From: Spirochaetales bacterium | GTDB taxonomy: Bacteria; Spirochaetota; Spirochaetia; Treponematales; Rectinemataceae | NCBI GenBank assembly: GCA_015657395.1 | Contig: JADLKI010000001.1 | Coordinates: 123,258 to 133,541, forward strand | Reading direction: 5' to 3' | DNA: 10,284 bases | Shown here: piece by piece, positions 1 to 6,859 of the stretch | How the letters are laid out: each line of letters begins with the position of its first letter | Position numbering within the stretch: the stretch's first letter is position 1 | The notes under the pieces: generated by a model | Databases searched by the model: none | Seen by the model: the letters and a program-made list of their open reading frames with translations, nothing else | Told to the model about the DNA's origin: nothing | Translations under genes and position numbers: made by a program

Positions 1-324
1 GCGGGAAAGAGAAAGGATGCCGATACCAGGCTGAGCTATCAGGTCGAGCTCTCAGGCGCCTCCGGCGGAGGGGCAAAGGCTTCCCCCGAGCTCGATCTGC
101 GCGGCATGAGGCTTGCAGAGGCCCTCGAAGTCCTGACCCATCAGATAGACGCGGCCAGCCTTGCGGGGCTCGACACTTTTTCCGTGATACATGGCACGGG
201 TGAAGGCATATTGGCCAAGGGGATTCATGACTGGCTGAAGACTCAGGCGGCCGTTGCCGACTACTATTTTGCGCGGCCGGAAGATGGTGGCTTCGGGAAG
301 ACGTGGATTCATCTGAAGGCCTGA
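1..324 (+). CDS. mutS2: MutS2-type protein, C-terminal Smr domain (5' partial)
   Basis: The reading frame is open from the first base of the window and ends at the TGA before base 325, giving about 107 C-terminal residues. The first 30 or so residues form a charged, Gly/Ser-rich linker. An Smr domain follows, with the LDLRGMR motif near residues 30-36 and the loop motif HGTGEG around residues 63-68. Smr domains are DNA- or RNA-nicking endonuclease modules, and in MutS2 they sit at the C-terminus behind MutS-like ATPase and coiled-coil regions. MutS2 is associated with suppression of homologous recombination or with rescue of collided ribosomes. The protein ends right after the Smr domain, as MutS2 proteins do. 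The ATPase part is outside the window, so another Smr-domain protein cannot be excluded. Confidence 0.8.
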   Translation, partial: AGKRKDADTRLSYQVELSGASGGGAKASPELDLRGMRLAEALEVLTHQIDAASLAGLDTFSVIHGTGEGILAKGIHDWLKTQAAVADYYFARPEDGGFGKTWIHLKA

Positions 325-392
325 GCAGCATCGAGGCCAAGTGACCGGAAGCAACCCCGCACAGACCGCGCTTTGTGCCCATATTTTGTCAA

Positions 393-422
393 TTGACACC
401 AAATTATGCCGCATGCTATCGT
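393..422 (+). promoter_or_regulatory. candidate sigma-70-type promoter for the yebC-ruvCAB-queA operon
   Basis: A perfect -35 hexamer TTGACA lies at 393-398. After an 18-base spacer comes TATCGT at 417-422, which keeps three of the four most conserved -10 positions. A TG at 414-415 sits one base upstream, as in an extended -10. Transcription would start near 429, about 27 bases before the yebC ATG. This is the only consensus-like promoter I see in the 131-base gap after mutS2. Confidence 0.5.
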
Positions 423-431
423 TATGCGGCA
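407..431. repeat. 8-bp perfect inverted repeat overlapping the candidate -10 box
   Basis: TGCCGCAT at 407-414 is matched by its reverse complement ATGCGGCA at 424-431 around a 9-base loop. An A then four Ts (433-436) follow on the + strand. It could be a short intrinsic terminator for mutS2, because it is a GC-containing stem followed by a brief T-run. It could also be an operator, because it straddles the candidate -10 element of yebC. The T-run is short, so a terminator role is uncertain. Confidence 0.45.
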
Positions 432-443
432 ATTTTCCAAGCC

Positions 444-450
444 AAAGGAG
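444..450 (+). promoter_or_regulatory. ribosome binding site that fixes the yebC start
   Basis: AAAGGAG lies five bases before the ATG at 456. The frame is open further upstream to about 375, but only this ATG has a strong Shine-Dalgarno sequence. It also gives the family-typical N-terminus MSGHSKW. Confidence 0.85.
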
Positions 451-455
451 TTCTC

Positions 456-1193
456 ATGTCCGGACATAGCAAATGGGCATCCATAAAGCACAAAAAAGGT
501 GCACTCGACGCAAAAAGAGGGCAGCTTTTTACAAAACTTATCAAGGAAATATCGATTGCGGCGCGGATGGGCGGTGGCGATATTGAGGGTAATCCGCGCC
601 TTCGAACAACAGTCCTCAAGGCACGGGCGGCCAACATGCCGAAAGACAACATCGACCGTGCGATCAAGAAAGGCACAGGCGAGCTTGAAGGAACGACGTA
701 CGAAGAGCTTTTCTATGAAGCCTACGCTCCGGGAGGCGGAGCGATGCTCATAGAAGTGCTCACCGACAACAAGAACCGCGCGGCGGCGGAAATACGCAAC
801 ATCGTCACGCGATCGGGCGCGAATTTGGGAACTGCCGGTTCGGTGGTCTATCTTTTCAAGCGGAAGGGCGTACTCACCTACGACGGCGAGAAATACACCG
901 AAGACCAGATCCTGGAAGCCGCTCTCGACGCGGGTGCGGACGATGTCGTCAATGAGGAGGGCACCCTCATTGTCTATACCGATTCGGCATCTTTCGAGGA
1001 TGTATTGAACGCGATGAACGCCAAGGGCTTTGAAACGCTCGGCGCGGAAATCTCGATGGTCCCCGACACCTACATCAGTGTCGATGTCGAGACCGCCCAG
1101 AAGATCCAGAAGCTCATCGACAAGCTCGAGGAGAATGAAGACGTCCAGAACGTGTACCACAATATCGAAATGCCCGAACTCGAAGAAGAGTGA
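456..1193 (+). CDS. yebC: YebC/PmpR (TACO1) family protein
   Basis: The 245-residue product matches the usual YebC length. Its N-terminus MSGHSKWASIKHKKGA and the stretch RAANMPKDNIDRAIKKG (about residues 53-69) are hallmarks of the family. The middle domain contains the conserved EAYAPGGGAMLIEVLTDNKN stretch, and NLGTAGSVVYLF follows. Family members have been described both as DNA-binding transcriptional regulators (PmpR) and as factors that help ribosomes translate difficult stretches such as proline runs (TACO1, YeeN/YebC2-type work). The sequence does not say which role applies here. The gene sits immediately upstream of ruvC, a common bacterial arrangement, with only 8 bases between its stop and the ruvC ATG. 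It is probably the first gene of the ruv operon and uses the promoter and ribosome binding site just upstream. No damage is visible. Confidence 0.95.
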   Translation: MSGHSKWASIKHKKGALDAKRGQLFTKLIKEISIAARMGGGDIEGNPRLRTTVLKARAANMPKDNIDRAIKKGTGELEGTTYEELFYEAYAPGGGAMLIEVLTDNKNRAAAEIRNIVTRSGANLGTAGSVVYLFKRKGVLTYDGEKYTEDQILEAALDAGADDVVNEEGTLIVYTDSASFEDVLNAMNAKGFETLGAEISMVPDTYISVDVETAQKIQKLIDKLEENEDVQNVYHNIEMPELEEE

Positions 1194-1201
1194 TCCCCAA
1201 A

Positions 1202-1708
1202 ATGCCTGTTCGCTCTTCTATCGTCGCGATGGGGATTGATCCTGGCATTGCGGCGGTGGGATATGGGCTTGTGAGTGCCGTAGAGGGCAAGCTCAACCTG
1301 ATTGCGCACGGATGTATCCAGACCGAATCGTCGGAGCCTATGGGGAAGCGTCTGGCCTATATTTTTCATGAAATAGAGAAACTGTTGCGACAGTATGCTC
1401 CTGATGTCGGCGGCATCGAGGAGCTTTATTTTTTTAGGAATGTGTCTTCGGCCCTTCCCGTCGCGGAGGCCCGGGGCGTGATCAGGTTCGCGTTCGAGGA
1501 AGCGCACATCGAGCTCATGGAATACTCTCCCAATGCCATAAAGAAATCGGTGACGGGTTCGGCGCGGGCCGATAAAAACCAGGTGCAGGAGATGGTCAAA
1601 ATGCTGCTGGGCATGCCGCAGATTCCCAAGCCCGACCATGCCGCCGACGCCCTGGCCGCAGCCATCTGTACGTTGCATTCCATTGGCCCCGCGGGCTATA
1701 CTCTCTGA
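1202..1708 (+). CDS. ruvC: Holliday-junction resolvase RuvC
   Basis: RuvC is the structure-specific endonuclease that cuts Holliday junctions symmetrically after RuvAB branch migration. With the ATG at 1202 the protein has 168 residues, typical for RuvC. The RNase H-like catalytic residues are all present: Asp13 in GIDPG, Glu73 in GGIEELYFF, His146 and Asp149 in PDHAADALAAAI. The His/Asp pair, where E. coli RuvC has two Asp, is the arrangement known from Thermus RuvC. An in-frame GTG at 1190 overlaps the yebC stop. A later ATG at 1229 would also leave the GIDPG motif but has no purine-rich sequence upstream. I prefer 1202 because GAAGAAGAG lies 12 bases before it. The stop codon is one base from the ruvA ATG, so translational coupling is likely. 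Confidence 0.95.
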   Translation: MPVRSSIVAMGIDPGIAAVGYGLVSAVEGKLNLIAHGCIQTESSEPMGKRLAYIFHEIEKLLRQYAPDVGGIEELYFFRNVSSALPVAEARGVIRFAFEEAHIELMEYSPNAIKKSVTGSARADKNQVQEMVKMLLGMPQIPKPDHAADALAAAICTLHSIGPAGYTL

Positions 1709-1709
1709 C

Positions 1710-2317
1710 ATGTTCAACCGGATAAAAGGCATTTTCAGCGGCCATGCGGAGGAAGCGCTCCACATATCGACGGGTGCAATAGAGTGGGAAATCTTTGTCC
1801 CTGTCCGGGATCCGTCTTTTTTTGCCCACACCGGCGAAGAGACCGAGCTCTTCACCTGGCTGCACCATTATCAGGACGGGATGCGGCTCTATGGTTTTTT
1901 TACTGCCGTGGAACGGCAGCTCTTCTTCGATCTGCAGAAGGTTGAGGGCATAGGACCGCGCCAGGCGTTCAAGATTCTGCAGGGAATCGCCCCCGAACCC
2001 TCGCCACCATGCTGGACAACAGCGACCTCGCTTCACTCCAGAAGATCCCCGGAATCGGCCCCAAGACGGCGCAGAAAATGATGCTTGCGCTCAAGGGCAA
2101 GCTGATTGGCCTCGAGGGGGAGGCCGCGGTCAGCGTGCCCGGCGGTCAGGGACGCTTCCGCGATGTCGCCCGCGCCCTCGTCGAAATGGGCTTTGACCGG
2201 AAAGAAGTCGAGCGGGTCATCGCACAGCTCGGAGCCGAACTGCAGGAGACCCAGGAAGCCGAAAAAGAGTTGTTCAGGAAAGCGCTGCTTGAGCTGTCGA
2301 CGGGGGCAGGGGTATGA
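1710..2317 (+). CDS. ruvA: Holliday-junction DNA helicase subunit RuvA, frameshifted in this sequence
   Basis: RuvA binds four-way junctions as a tetramer and recruits RuvB rings. Two frames together make a complete protein. The first runs from ATG 1710 to GIAPE near 1997 and includes the N-terminal OB-fold part (MFNRIKG...) and the first helix-hairpin-helix, [10 protein letters not shown]. The second resumes as [14 protein letters not shown], then the second hairpin [13 protein letters not shown], and then the UBA-like C-terminal domain that contacts RuvB ([19 protein letters not shown]). Adding one A at 1996-1997 (GAACCC to GAAACCC) restores a single frame of 202 residues, the normal RuvA length. 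The deletion could be a sequencing error or a true mutation. Everything around it is intact, so I favour error. The TGA at 2315-2317 overlaps the ruvB ATG. Confidence 0.9.
1990..1999 (+). other. single-base deletion site in ruvA
   Basis: The two ruvA reading frames meet here. Upstream the codons read GGA ATC GCC CCC GAA; downstream the conserved TLATMLDN begins one base too early. The simplest repair is one extra A after GAA. The site lies next to short C and A runs, the kind of context where uncorrected long reads drop bases. Confidence 0.8.
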
Positions 2318-3360
2318 ATTTTGACACCATGGACGAGTCGTCCCCCCAGAGCCCGATGAGTCCGGTCTATGATCCGGGCGAAGATGAGAAAGAGGCCACG
2401 CTGCGGCCGCGCTACCTTTCGGAATTTCAGGGCCAGCAGAGAATCAAAGAGAATCTGCTCATTTTCATAAAGGCCGCGCGGGAGCGCGGAGAGGCGCTCG
2501 ATCATCTCTTTCTGATGGGCCCGCCGGGGCTGGGCAAGACGACCCTCGCGCTCGTCGTCGCATCGGAGATGGGCGCGGATTTCAAGCCCACGAGCGCCCC
2601 GGCGATTGAAAAGCCCAAGGACCTCGCGGGGATACTGACCAATCTGCGCCCGGGAGGGGTGCTGTTCATCGATGAAATTCACAGGCTGAAGCCTGCGATC
2701 GAGGAGATGCTCTATATTGCGATGGAGGATTTCGAGCTCGACTGGGTCATCGGGCAGGGACCGGCGGCGCGCACGGTGCGGATTCCGCTTCAGCCCTTCA
2801 CTCTCGTCGGGGCGACGACAAAGGCGGGCATGGTCTCGGCGCCCCTCGCGAGCCGTTTCGGCATCTCTCTCCGACTGGACTACTATGCGCCGGGGGAGCT
2901 GGCGAGCGTGATACGCCGTTCCTCGCGCATTCTCGACATAAAGATTGAGGAGAATGCGGTCGAACTCCTCGCAGGGACAAGCAGGGGGACACCGCGCATC
3001 GCCAACAGGCTCTTGCGGCGCATGCGCGATTTCGCACAGGTGCATGGGGAGGGGGTCATCAACAGTGACGTCGTCTCCAATGGGCTCGCAAGGCTGGAGG
3101 TGGATGCTCTCGGCCTCGAGCGTCTCGACCGCGAGATCCTCAAGGCGATCATCCTGCGGTTTGGGGGCGGACCCGTGGGCGCCGAAACGCTCGCGGTGTC
3201 GGTGAGCGAGAGTGTCGAGAGCCTCGAAGACTACTATGAGCCTTATCTCATACAGATAGGCATGCTTGCGCGGACCCCGCGCGGAAGAGTCGCAACGCCC
3301 GCCGCATATCGTCACCTCGGGATGGAACAGCCGCATGAAAACGGACGACTTCAATTTTGA
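2314..3360 (+). CDS. ruvB: Holliday-junction branch-migration ATPase RuvB
   Basis: RuvB is the AAA+ hexameric motor that pumps DNA through the RuvA-bound junction. The 348-residue protein shows Walker [10 protein letters not shown] (from about residue 69), Walker [10 protein letters not shown] (from about 117) and the [19 protein letters not shown] region with the RuvA-contacting hairpin. It also has sensor 1 within [10 protein letters not shown], the arginine-finger segment ASRFG (about 179-183), sensor 2 [12 protein letters not shown] (from about 225), and the C-terminal winged-helix signature [17 protein letters not shown]. An acidic extension of about 25 residues precedes the conserved core, and an alternative ATG lies at 2329. 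Start 2314 forms an ATGA overlap with the ruvA stop, which suggests translational coupling. The 3' end overlaps queA by 26 bases. Confidence 0.97.
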   Translation: MNFDTMDESSPQSPMSPVYDPGEDEKEATLRPRYLSEFQGQQRIKENLLIFIKAARERGEALDHLFLMGPPGLGKTTLALVVASEMGADFKPTSAPAIEKPKDLAGILTNLRPGGVLFIDEIHRLKPAIEEMLYIAMEDFELDWVIGQGPAARTVRIPLQPFTLVGATTKAGMVSAPLASRFGISLRLDYYAPGELASVIRRSSRILDIKIEENAVELLAGTSRGTPRIANRLLRRMRDFAQVHGEGVINSDVVSNGLARLEVDALGLERLDREILKAIILRFGGGPVGAETLAVSVSESVESLEDYYEPYLIQIGMLARTPRGRVATPAAYRHLGMEQPHENGRLQF

Positions 3361-4447
3361 ACTGCCGGAGACGCTGATCGCCCAGTATCCCCCGCAGCAG
3401 CGCGGCGAATCGCGCCTCATGGTGTTGCGCCGGACAGATGGCAAGGCCAACGATTCCATGGTCTCGGATATCGCGTCCTTCATCGAGTCCGGTACATTGA
3501 TGGTGTTCAACGACTCTAAAGTCCGCAAGGCCCGCCTGTACGGCATCTGCGAGCAGACCGGGGCCCGTGTCGAATTTGTCTTTCTTGCGCCCGCCGAACA
3601 GGATGCCTCGATCAGGATCAAAGAGTTTGCAGTGCACAAGGACGATAATGAAAGTGCTTTGGTTGCCCCGGCGCAGCGGATTCCCTCTCTCTCCCGCCTG
3701 TGGCGCGCGGTGTGCGGCAAGGCGAGGCGTCAGAAGACGGGCCGGTCCTACACATTTCCCGGCAACATGAGGGGAAGCATTGTGGGAGAGATCCACGATG
3801 AGAAAATCATTGAGTTTTCCTCCGCCCTCGGCGACAACTATTTCGACCTCTACGGCCATGTTCCCCTGCCTCCCTACATCAAGCGCGAGGATACGGCGGC
3901 CGACGAGCAGCGCTATCAGACCGTCTATGCCAGATACACCGGGTCGGCGGCGAGCCCTACTGCCGGTCTGCACTTCACGCCGGAGATCCTGTCGGGCCTG
4001 CGCAACAAGGGGATCGATATTGAATATGTCACCCTCCATGTAGGACTGGGCACTTTTCTGCCGGTCAGGACCGAAAACATCGAAGATCACCACATGCACG
4101 AAGAGTGGTTCGAGATAGGAACCGGCATCGCAGAGAAAATCAACGCCGCCAAGGGCGAGGGCAGAAAGGTGATAGCGGTCGGGACCACCTCGCTCCGGGC
4201 CCTCGAATCGGCCTGGTACGGCGGAGAGCTTCATCCGGGCAGCTTCTCGACCCGCATATTCATTTATCCCGGCTTTGAATTTCACGTCGTCGACAGTCTC
4301 TTCACCAACTTCCATACGCCGAAATCGACGCTGCTCATGCTGGTATCGGCATTCGCGGGCAGAGAGACGATATTGAAGGTGTATCGTTCGGCCATTGAGA
4401 AGCGCTACCGCTTCTTCAGCTACGGCGATGCGATGCTGATCCTGTAA
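3335..4447 (+). CDS. queA: S-adenosylmethionine:tRNA ribosyltransferase-isomerase QueA
   Basis: QueA transfers and isomerises the ribosyl group of S-adenosylmethionine onto 7-aminomethyl-7-deazaguanine in tRNA, giving epoxyqueuosine at the wobble position. The 370 residues carry the family signatures in order: [14 protein letters not shown] (6-19), [48 protein letters not shown] (ending near 212), [16 protein letters not shown] (about 232-247), [11 protein letters not shown] (about 282-292) and [25 protein letters not shown] 3335 is the start that produces the normal QueA N-terminus; the frame is open further upstream to 3266 but that part only shadows ruvB. The protein is slightly longer than the usual 340-355 residues because of a longer middle segment. 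It ends the + strand operon and faces tmk tail to tail, 25 bases away, with no convincing terminator hairpin between them. Confidence 0.96.
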   Translation: MKTDDFNFELPETLIAQYPPQQRGESRLMVLRRTDGKANDSMVSDIASFIESGTLMVFNDSKVRKARLYGICEQTGARVEFVFLAPAEQDASIRIKEFAVHKDDNESALVAPAQRIPSLSRLWRAVCGKARRQKTGRSYTFPGNMRGSIVGEIHDEKIIEFSSALGDNYFDLYGHVPLPPYIKREDTAADEQRYQTVYARYTGSAASPTAGLHFTPEILSGLRNKGIDIEYVTLHVGLGTFLPVRTENIEDHHMHEEWFEIGTGIAEKINAAKGEGRKVIAVGTTSLRALESAWYGGELHPGSFSTRIFIYPGFEFHVVDSLFTNFHTPKSTLLMLVSAFAGRETILKVYRSAIEKRYRFFSYGDAMLIL

Positions 4448-4472
4448 AGCTGCCGCAGGAGTAGAAGCGCGC

Positions 4473-5114
4473 TCAGGCCTGAATGCCCAGGAAGGCGAAC
4501 ACATGCGATTCGACCTCTCTGCGCACTGACTCTATGTCTTTTCCAGCATCGATACGCTCTATGCGCCAGCCCCGGTTCTGCAGACGGTCGGCCATCTTCC
4601 CGTACATTTCATGCACTCGTTTCTGGAACTCGAGCGTTTCGTAGATTTCCTTTGTGGGACGGGAGTGAATGCGCGCAATCGCAATCTCCGGGTCCACTTC
4701 GAAGAGGAGCGTCAGCCCGGGCACAGGAAAGCCACTGTTTAAAAGCCACGGCAACTCTGGTCCGCAGGTGATGCCCTGGTAGGCGAGGCTTGAAAGCGCG
4801 TACCGGTCTGAAATCACAACAGAGCCAGCCTCGATATTTTCAATAATTCCTTGTTTTCCATAGATATGTTCATTCCTGTCGGTGGCGTAGAGATATGCGA
4901 CGGTCGTCGCGGCGGCCTGCATTTCGCCGGACAGGACAGCCCGGATTATCTTTCCGACAGGGCCCTTGGTGGGCTCCGCAGTGATCACACAGGGCACAGC
5001 CCGAGCGCCGAGGCTCTCGGCCAGAAGCTGCAGCTGCGTGGTCGTGCCTGCGCCATCGATTCCCTCGATTACTATGAAACGTTTTCTAAGCTCATCTGTG
5101 TTATAAATAAACAT
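4473..5114 (-). CDS. tmk: thymidylate kinase (dTMP kinase) with a Lys-less P-loop
   Basis: This enzyme phosphorylates dTMP to dTDP in dTTP synthesis. The 213-residue product has the family layout: FIVIEGIDGAGTTTQ P-loop (13-27), the dTMP-site segment YATDRNEH (about 76-83), the SDRYALSSLAYQG signature (Asp103-Arg104-Tyr105) and a C-terminal lid/helix region RPTKEIYETLEFQKRVHEMY. The Walker A lysine is replaced by Thr24 (codon ACG on the - strand, 5045-5043). I have an unverified recollection that some related kinases have GTTTQ or GTSTQ here, so the change may be lineage-typical rather than inactivating. No ATG, GTG or TTG lies between residue 1 and the P-loop, so the start at 5114 is firm. 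No Shine-Dalgarno sequence precedes it. The gene is convergent with queA and divergent from the TamB-like gene. Confidence 0.92.
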   Translation of the reverse strand: MFIYNTDELRKRFIVIEGIDGAGTTTQLQLLAESLGARAVPCVITAEPTKGPVGKIIRAVLSGEMQAAATTVAYLYATDRNEHIYGKQGIIENIEAGSVVISDRYALSSLAYQGITCGPELPWLLNSGFPVPGLTLLFEVDPEIAIARIHSRPTKEIYETLEFQKRVHEMYGKMADRLQNRGWRIERIDAGKDIESVRREVESHVFAFLGIQA

Positions 5115-5122
5115 AATATGCT

Positions 5123-5151
5123 AGTATATAGGCGACTTTAAATTTTGTCAT
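5123..5151 (-). promoter_or_regulatory. tmk promoter predicting a leaderless mRNA
   Basis: On the - strand, ATGACA (positions 5151-5146, five of six matches to the -35 consensus) is followed by exactly 17 bases and then TATACT (5128-5123, five of six matches to the -10 consensus). Only eight bases separate the -10 box from the tmk ATG at 5114, so transcription should start at or within about three bases of the start codon. This agrees with the absence of a ribosome binding site. Confidence 0.65.
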
Positions 5152-5153
5152 GC

Positions 5154-5157
5154 AGGA
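5154..5157 (+). promoter_or_regulatory. ribosome binding site of the TamB-like gene
   Basis: AGGA lies five bases before ATG 5163 and selects it over the upstream in-frame TTG at 5145. The 48-base region between tmk and this gene is AT-rich and must also hold the + strand promoter. A TATATA at 5125-5130 is a possible -10 box but I see no good -35 box at the right distance. Confidence 0.6.
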
Positions 5158-5162
5158 ATCGG

Positions 5163-6053
5163 ATGAGGACGAAGAAGCTGGGGATTGTCGTAGCACTCTT
5201 TTCTCTTGCCTTGGCGGTCTTGGCGACCAACGCCATTCTCGGCCTCGTCCGGCGGGAGGTGCAGCTCGCCACCACCCGCACCCTCGATTCAGTGCAGTCC
5301 CTCGTCGAACAGACCACAGGTCTGCGGCTGAAATATGACTACCTCAGCATAGATGCGCTGAACCGATTCTCCATGCACGGCATAGAGCTTTTTCGCGAAG
5401 ATTCTGCCGCCCATGCCGAGCCGGAATCTCCATCCTCAAAGACCGATAGTGCCCAGGCACCGATACAGCTTAAGAAACTTTCGGTGAGGGTGAGCTTCTG
5501 GGCTCTGCTCACAAGCCGCAACAGCGAGGTGCTCAGGGATATCGTCGCCGATGATCTGCGCATCTCACTTCTGATGCCCGAAGATGAGTCCATCGTCAAT
5601 AAAATCCTTGAAAATTTCTCCGGCAGCGGTACCACGAGCCTCCCCCATTTTATGCTGACCGTCGGCCCGGTCGAGCTGCGCGTACAGGAACAGTCGCCGG
5701 CGTCGGGAGACTCTCTTCAGGGTGGCGGCCAGAAAGAGGGGACTTTTAAAATAGACAGCCTTCAGTTTTCAAGCCTCTCCGGCTCTCCGGAGCTCATTGT
5801 GCCTTCCCTCTCCGCAGAGATCGACGGTCTCTTCGGATTGCCCAGAGACCTGAGCATCAAAGCAGGATTGCAGGGCTCGGGCACCCCCGATTTTTCTACC
5901 TTCGATGCCTCGATGAGCCTCTCCGCGCGCACGCCGGAATGGCTCCTTATGCCCCAGAGCCTTGCAGTGAAGGTGGGGGGAGGCAGGATCGAAGTGGTGA
6001 AGAAGGGGGCTTTGGGTCTGGTGGGTGGTATGAGGGAGGAGTCTGGGGTGTGA
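5163..6053 (+). CDS. TamB/AsmA-like envelope protein, N-terminal part
   Basis: The product starts MRTKKLG and continues into a single hydrophobic segment (about residues 7-27: IVVALFSLALAVLATNAIL), a signal-anchor without a clear cleavage site. The following part, QSLVEQTTGLRLKYDYLSID and FSMHGIEL, resembles the opening of AsmA/TamB-superfamily proteins, where a membrane anchor is followed by amphipathic beta-strands. A Ser/Ala/Pro-rich linker at about residues 78-98 separates it from further beta-rich segments. TamB-like proteins bridge inner and outer membranes and are implicated in lipid transport and outer-membrane assembly, often next to a BamA/TamA gene. Codon use is ordinary up to about 5965. 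The in-frame TGA at 6051-6053 follows a one-G deletion at 6023-6025 (compare 7169-7172), and the protein almost certainly continues in the next frame. Assignment rests on pattern only; another AsmA-like protein is possible. Confidence 0.65.
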   Translation: MRTKKLGIVVALFSLALAVLATNAILGLVRREVQLATTRTLDSVQSLVEQTTGLRLKYDYLSIDALNRFSMHGIELFREDSAAHAEPESPSSKTDSAQAPIQLKKLSVRVSFWALLTSRNSEVLRDIVADDLRISLLMPEDESIVNKILENFSGSGTTSLPHFMLTVGPVELRVQEQSPASGDSLQGGGQKEGTFKIDSLQFSSLSGSPELIVPSLSAEIDGLFGLPRDLSIKAGLQGSGTPDFSTFDASMSLSARTPEWLLMPQSLAVKVGGGRIEVVKKGALGLVGGMREESGV

Positions 6054-6859
6054 ATGGGGAGATGGTGGAGTATCGGCCGAGTGAGGATGTGGTGGTGGAA
6101 GGGTCATGGGGAGAAGTGGTGCGGGGGGTGGTGGTGAACGGGCATGTGAGTGCGGGAGGGAAGGGTTCAGAGGTCGAATGTAAAGTGGAGATCAGGAGTC
6201 TTATAGGTATGAAGGGAGTGGAGGGGGAGGTAAGTGGGCGAGTGTATGGGTTCGTGCGGGGAGGGAAGGTGTCGTGGAGTGTGAGTGAGGGGTTGTATGA
6301 GGGGCGAGTGAGTGGGGTGGGGGTACGGGCGAAGGTAGAGGGGGTAGGGGATGAGGCGGGGTATGAGCTGAAGGGAGCGGAGGTGACGGTGGGAGGGGTA
6401 GAGGTAGGGGTGAGCGGGACGGGGAGGTATGAGGGGAAGGTATTTGAGGGAGAGGTGAGGACAGGGGGCGTGGGGTATGGGGTGGTGGTGGAGGTAGCGG
6501 GCGGGAGTATTGGGGTGAAGGTAGGGGAGAAGCTTGCAGGGGAGGTGAAGGTAGGGAGAGGACGGGTGGAGGGGGAAGTGAGGATGGAGGAGTTTGGGGT
6601 GGGGGTGCGAGGAGGAATGGTGTGGCTGAAGGGGAAGGTGGGGGGCTGGTATGAGGGAGGTGAGTGGGGAGGGGTAGTGGAGGGGCTTGGGGTGCGGTAT
6701 GAGGGGGAGGGGACGTATCCCGAGGTGGAGGTGAGTGGGACGGTAGATGCAAAGGGAGCGGAGCTGCGGGCGGTGAAGGTGGCGGGAGAGGGGTATGGGC
6801 TTGAGGGGGCGGTGCACGTAGGGTGGGCAGGGGGAAGTATCGTGTGGTGGGGGAGCTGA
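6026..6859 (+). CDS. continuation of the TamB-like gene in the +1-shifted frame (repeat copy 1)
   Basis: From Trp at 6026-6028 the frame reads WYEGGVWGVNGEMVEYRPSE and stays open for 278 codons to the TGA ending at 6859. It has no start codon of its own that makes sense: the first 90 bases of this open frame (5939-6025) are out of frame with the conserved protein. The sequence is built of short alternating hydrophobic/polar beta-strands rich in Val, Gly, Glu, Lys and Tyr, with Tyr-Glu turns spaced 22 residues apart at 6296, 6362 and 6428. Codons end mostly in G and C is rare. The stop at 6857-6859 follows another frame change at about 6821, where the continuing frame reads GRGKYRVVGELKGEGAL. 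Function is inferred from the upstream part of the same gene. Confidence 0.6.
   Translation, partial: WYEGGVWGVNGEMVEYRPSEDVVVEGSWGEVVRGVVVNGHVSAGGKGSEVECKVEIRSLIGMKGVEGEVSGRVYGFVRGGKVSWSVSEGLYEGRVSGVGVRAKVEGVGDEAGYELKGAEVTVGGVEVGVSGTGRYEGKVFEGEVRTGGVGYGVVVEVAGGSIGVKVGEKLAGEVKVGRGRVEGEVRMEEFGVGVRGGMVWLKGKVGGWYEGGEWGGVVEGLGVRYEGEGTYPEVEVSGTVDAKGAELRAVKVAGEGYGLEGAVHVGWAGGSIVWWGS
6296..6493 (+). repeat. 22-residue (66-base) beta-hairpin sub-repeats
   Basis: Tyr-Glu codons at 6296, 6362 and 6428 are exactly 66 bases apart and open three successive segments: YEGRVSGVGVRAKVEG, YELKGAEVTVGGVEVG and YEGKVFEGEVRTGGVG. Similar Tyr-Glu-Gly starts recur at 6029, 6650 and 6698. Degenerate repeats of alternating residues fit the stacked strands of a beta-taco or beta-solenoid. 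Confidence 0.55.

Noticed and set aside
309..1160. 283-codon - strand open frame opposite yebC
   Set aside because: It is a shadow of yebC, which has an intact family signature and a ribosome binding site.
1190..1201. GTG at 1190 as the ruvC start
   Set aside because: It overlaps the yebC stop and adds only four residues; ATG 1202 gives a better-placed purine-rich upstream sequence and a normal length.
2146..3720. 524-codon - strand open frame opposite ruvB and queA
   Set aside because: It is fully antisense to two well-recognised genes and arises from GC-rich codon composition. No family features are visible.
4448..4472. terminator between convergent queA and tmk
   Set aside because: The 25 bases contain no convincing stem with a T-run on either strand.
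4851..5141. 96-codon + strand open frame opposite the tmk start
   Set aside because: It is antisense to the conserved N-terminal half of tmk, with no ribosome binding site or family resemblance.
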